Source: Acidimicrobiia bacterium (GTDB taxonomy: Bacteria > Actinomycetota > Acidimicrobiia > Spongiisociales > UBA11373). From it: 64,000 bases of DNA. This document shows, piece after piece, positions 61,565 to 64,000 of the stretch. Every line of letters starts with the position of its first letter. The stretch's first letter is position 1. The position numbers and the translations under genes were made by a program. The notes under the pieces are model-generated. The model was not told where the DNA came from, ran no database searches, and saw nothing but the letters and a program-made list of their open reading frames with translations. The stretch lies in contig JBBDWO010000002.1 in the NCBI GenBank assembly GCA_040902765.1, forward strand, positions 62,001 to 126,000, read 5' to 3'.

Positions 61565-62383
61565 ATGCGGATGAGAAACCTGTTGGCCGTCGCGGCCATG
61601 GTCTCGCTCATCGCCGCCGCCTGTGGCGACGACGAGGGCACGACCACCACCGCGGCCGCCGACCTGACACAGACGGCGGGGGTGCTGACCGTAGGGTCGG
61701 ACATCCCCTGGGAACCCTTCGAGTTCTATGGCGACGACGGCGAGCTGACCGGCTTCGACGTCGAGCTGATCGAGGAGATCGCCAGCCGCCTCGACCTCGA
61801 GGTCGAGTGGGTGGAGACCGCCTTCGACACGATCTTCACCCAGCTGGCCACCGGTACGTTCGACGTCGTCGCCTCCGGCGCGACGATCACTCCGGAGCGT
61901 GCCCAGCAGGTGGACTTCACCAACCCCTACTACCGAGCCGAGCAGGCGCTGACCATCAACACCGCGCTCACCCCCGACATCTCGTCGGTGGACGATCTCG
62001 GTGAAGGCGACCGGGTGGCGGTGCAGACCGGCACCACCGGTGAGGCGTGGGCCGAGGACAACCTGGCCACGCGCGGCGTGGAAGTCGTCTCCTACGAGGA
62101 GGCAGCCGACACCTACATCGCCCTCGAGGGCGGTCAGGTGCAGGGTGTGATCTTCGACGAGCCCTCGGCTGCAGCCGAGACGGCCAACCGTCCGACGCTG
62201 GCCATCGCCGATGTCATCTCCACCAACGAGGAGTATGGCTTCGGTGTCGATCCGGCCCGGAATGCTCTGCTCGAGGCGATGAACCAGGCGTTTGCCGACA
62301 TGCTCGCCGACGGCACCTATCAGGCCATCTACGACAAGTGGTTCCCCGAGGCCCCAGCAGGAAGCGTCCTGTACAGCGGCTGA
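61565..62383 (+). CDS. Amino acid-type ABC transporter substrate-binding lipoprotein
   Basis: 272 residues, TAGGAG ribosome site. Lipobox IAAAC with Cys20, short Thr-rich linker, then a type II periplasmic-binding fold: VGSDIPWEPFEFYGDDGELTGFDVELIEEIA, TERP-like SGATITPERAQQVDFTNPYY, and GVEVVSYEEAADTYIALEGGQVQGVIFDEP. SBP_bac_3 family, typical of polar amino acid uptake. No permease or ATPase of that class is adjacent; a separate transcript ends at the hairpin at 62403. Confidence 0.92.
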   Translation: MRMRNLLAVAAMVSLIAAACGDDEGTTTTAAADLTQTAGVLTVGSDIPWEPFEFYGDDGELTGFDVELIEEIASRLDLEVEWVETAFDTIFTQLATGTFDVVASGATITPERAQQVDFTNPYYRAEQALTINTALTPDISSVDDLGEGDRVAVQTGTTGEAWAEDNLATRGVEVVSYEEAADTYIALEGGQVQGVIFDEPSAAAETANRPTLAIADVISTNEEYGFGVDPARNALLEAMNQAFADMLADGTYQAIYDKWFPEAPAGSVLYSG

Positions 62384-62402
62384 GTGAGCCGACAGAGATG
62401 AC

Positions 62403-62432
62403 GTGGAGGGTCGCCATGGGGCGGCCCTCCAC
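62403..62432 (+). terminator. Terminator after SBP gene
   Basis: GTGGAGGG/CCCTCCAC 8-bp stem extended by CGCC/GGCG across a wobble pair, ATGG loop, 20 bp past the stop codon. Confidence 0.65.
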
Positions 62433-62553
62433 TCCGTTGCGGACCGGATGATCACCTTTCGCGACCCTCATCGGCGGCCGGACCTAGGTCACAGCACACC
62501 GCTAAGATCGGCACCGGCCTTAATAGCCATACACAACTAGGGAGTTAAAAACA

Positions 62554-63675
62554 ATGCGACGACTGCGAACAACGTTCGCCTTGGTCATTGCGTTCGCGCT
62601 CGTAGCCGCCGCCTGCGGCGACGACACGGGCGGTACGACCACGACGGGGGCGCCCGGCACGACCGCAGCGCCCGCCACCACCACCACTGAAGGCGATCCG
62701 GATCCACGGGCGGGTTGGCCCGACTCGCTGATCTTCGGCTTCGTGCCTTCTCGTGAGGCGGAGGAGCTCCAGGACAACGTCGACGTGCTCGCCGGCATCC
62801 TGGCCGACGCCCTCGACATGGAAGTGTCGGGCATCGTCACCTCGGACTACACCGCTCTCGGTGTCGCCCTGGGTACCGGTGAGGCACAGATCGGTGCGTT
62901 CGCGCCCGCCAACTACGTGCTGGCGAGCCGGATCTACCCGAACATCGAGCTGCTGGCGCAGTCCGTGCGCTTCGGTTCGGCCACCTACCACGCCCAGTAC
63001 TTCACCAACGATGCGGCTGTCTGCGGTGCAGACACTCCGCCCATCGAGGGTGCGTACGGGTACGACGGGTTCGGCAACGTGGTCGCGGCAGGTCCGACCG
63101 ACACGCCTGCGCTGCAGGTCGGTTGGAATGGTGACGGCACCCGGGACGAGAGCGTCTCGGCTGGCCTCATCTGCCCGTCGCCGGTCGATGTCAGCGTGAT
63201 CGCTGGCGGAAACATGGCGTTCGGTACTGAGACCTCGACCTCGGGATACATCTTCCCGGTGCTCGAGCTCGAGGATGCTGGCCTGGAACAGGACGTCGAC
63301 TACGAGTCGTTCTACTCGGGCAGCCACGACAACTCGGTGCTGGCTGTCTACAGCGGTGACGCCGACTTCGGTGTCTCGTTCGACGACGCCCGCCGCAACG
63401 TGCGCCAGGCAAACCCGGACGTGGGTGAGAAGGTGATCGTGTTCAACATCTCGGCACCGATCTCAAACGACGTCATCGCCGTGGATGCCGCTCTTCCGGC
63501 CAGCCTGAAGGATGCCATCTACAAGGCGATCGCCGACGTGTTCGAGACCGAGGAGGGCCTGGCCCTCATGGACGCCATCTACTCGTGGACGGACGTTCGC
63601 CGTGCCGATGCGTCGACCGTGGCTTCGTTCGTGCTCATCGAGGCAGCCATCGACCGGCTCGGCTTCGGTTCGTAA
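62554..63675 (+). CDS. phnD: PhnD-like phosphonate/phosphate substrate-binding lipoprotein
   Basis: 373 residues, AGGGAG ribosome site. Lipobox LVAAAC with Cys21 and a Thr/Ala/Pro-rich linker. PhnD-type domain: IFGFVPSREAEELQDNVDVLAGILADAL, VALGTGEAQIGAFAPANYV, FGTETSTSGYIFPVLEL, DADFGVSFDDARRNV. A segment of roughly 50 residues around 150-205, carrying two Cys (VCGAD and LICPS), is inserted before the STSGY loop. The following gene encodes a PhnC-like ATPase, supporting a phosphonate/phosphite/phosphate importer. Confidence 0.88.
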   Translation: MRRLRTTFALVIAFALVAAACGDDTGGTTTTGAPGTTAAPATTTTEGDPDPRAGWPDSLIFGFVPSREAEELQDNVDVLAGILADALDMEVSGIVTSDYTALGVALGTGEAQIGAFAPANYVLASRIYPNIELLAQSVRFGSATYHAQYFTNDAAVCGADTPPIEGAYGYDGFGNVVAAGPTDTPALQVGWNGDGTRDESVSAGLICPSPVDVSVIAGGNMAFGTETSTSGYIFPVLELEDAGLEQDVDYESFYSGSHDNSVLAVYSGDADFGVSFDDARRNVRQANPDVGEKVIVFNISAPISNDVIAVDAALPASLKDAIYKAIADVFETEEGLALMDAIYSWTDVRRADASTVASFVLIEAAIDRLGFGS

Positions 63676-63692
63676 CCGACACCGAACAGACC

Positions 63693-63732
63693 AACCGAGT
63701 GAAGCCGCCCGTGAGGGCGGCTTCACTCGGTT
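63693..63732 (+). terminator. Perfect 18-bp hairpin after phnD
   Basis: AACCGAGTGAAGCCGCCC pairs completely with its downstream complement around a GTGA loop, and T residues follow. A strong attenuator between phnD and phnC: it would lower expression of the ATPase and membrane parts relative to the binding protein. Confidence 0.85.
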
Positions 63733-63826
63733 GTGGAGCGCCACGGCCTCCCTGTGTTCTGCCATGCGACGCCATCGGTCGACTCACTAGGCTCGCCCTC
63801 GCCCGACCAGGAGAGACGAGCCACCG

Positions 63827-64000
63827 ATGATCGAGTTCACCAACGTCGAGGTCACCTACCCCGGTGGGCTCAAAGCCCTCAAGGACGTGAGCGTCACCAT
63901 CGACAGCGGCGAACTCGTCGTGATCGTCGGTCTGTCCGGCGCCGGCAAGTCGACCTTCCTGAGGGCCATCAACGGTTTCGTCCCGATCACCAACGGTTCC
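63827..64000 (+). CDS. phnC: PhnC-like phosphonate ABC transporter ATPase (5' part)
   Basis: 58 codons visible, open at the window end. Begins [20 protein letters not shown], with Walker [19 protein letters not shown]. The [16 protein letters not shown] wording is typical of PhnC. GAGGAG-like ribosome site (CAGGAGAG) lies about 15 bp upstream. The permease gene is expected beyond the window. Confidence 0.88.
   Translation, partial: MIEFTNVEVTYPGGLKALKDVSVTIDSGELVVIVGLSGAGKSTFLRAINGFVPITNGS

Overview
High-GC bacterial chromosome window, almost fully coding, both strands used, with many 4-11 bp start/stop overlaps. The gene set points to Actinomycetota: a WhiB-type Fe-S regulator, a GlnR-like atypical OmpR regulator beside two glutamine synthetases, an MpaB-family oxygenase, an LLM-class oxidoreductase, GlpX fructose bisphosphatase and a SARP-type giant regulator. 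Acidimicrobiia or a related lineage is my best guess; this is inference, there is no rRNA here to place it.

Layout. 0-13 kb: end of a PQQ-propeller protein, metallo-beta-lactamase-fold and alpha/beta hydrolases, SRAP (YedK/HMCES) protein, DHA2 exporter, ABC-2 exporter pair, LLM oxidoreductase, MpaB-like oxygenase, 5'-3' exonuclease, DUF454 protein, sulfurtransferase, and an unusual fusion of an endonuclease IV-like barrel to a LigD-type polymerase. 13.2-15.7 kb: repeat-rich gap, four tRNAs (Lys, Glu, Asp, Phe), small proteins. 15.8-18.9 kb: branched-chain amino acid dehydrogenase and a fused alpha-beta E1 ketoacid dehydrogenase. 19-26 kb: GNAT, DMT and MFS transporters, a 1275-residue SARP/ATPase/TPR regulator, and immediately downstream a 31-codon gene encoding what looks like a secreted hexapeptide precursor. 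26-30 kb: hydantoinase/oxoprolinase A and B, Nfu N-domain protein. 30-33.6 kb: two envelope proteins and folate genes (SDR, folB, fused folK-folE). 34-38 kb: glnA, a second glutamine synthetase, GlnR-like regulator. 38-43 kb: L,D-transpeptidase, ALDH7, RidA, A-type Fe-S carrier, Mrp. 43-47 kb: two M23 peptidases, MBL hydrolase, NUDIX, WhiB. 47.5-55.4 kb: NfeD, receiver protein, tRNA-Pro, asd, lysC, lipoprotein cyclophilin, PHP protein, histidine kinase, methylmalonyl-CoA epimerase. 55.4-64 kb: thiolase, glpX, tRNA-queuosine mannosyltransferase-like protein, recR, dnaX, two lipoprotein substrate-binding proteins and the start of a phnC-like ATPase.

Two repeat classes fill the gaps. (1) About eighteen loci carry short tandem arrays whose unit sequence varies between and within arrays but whose period stays exactly 7 bp; several run through the stop codon of the neighbouring gene, and some occur as inverted pairs. 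(2) Four loci carry a roughly 145-bp GC-rich element with a hairpin module at each end and a conserved core (full copies near 3.3, 13.5 and 59.5 kb; partial copies near 13.35 and 31.2 kb).

The most notable candidates are the TPR regulator plus exported mini-peptide, the heptad-phase arrays, and the endonuclease IV-LigD polymerase fusion.
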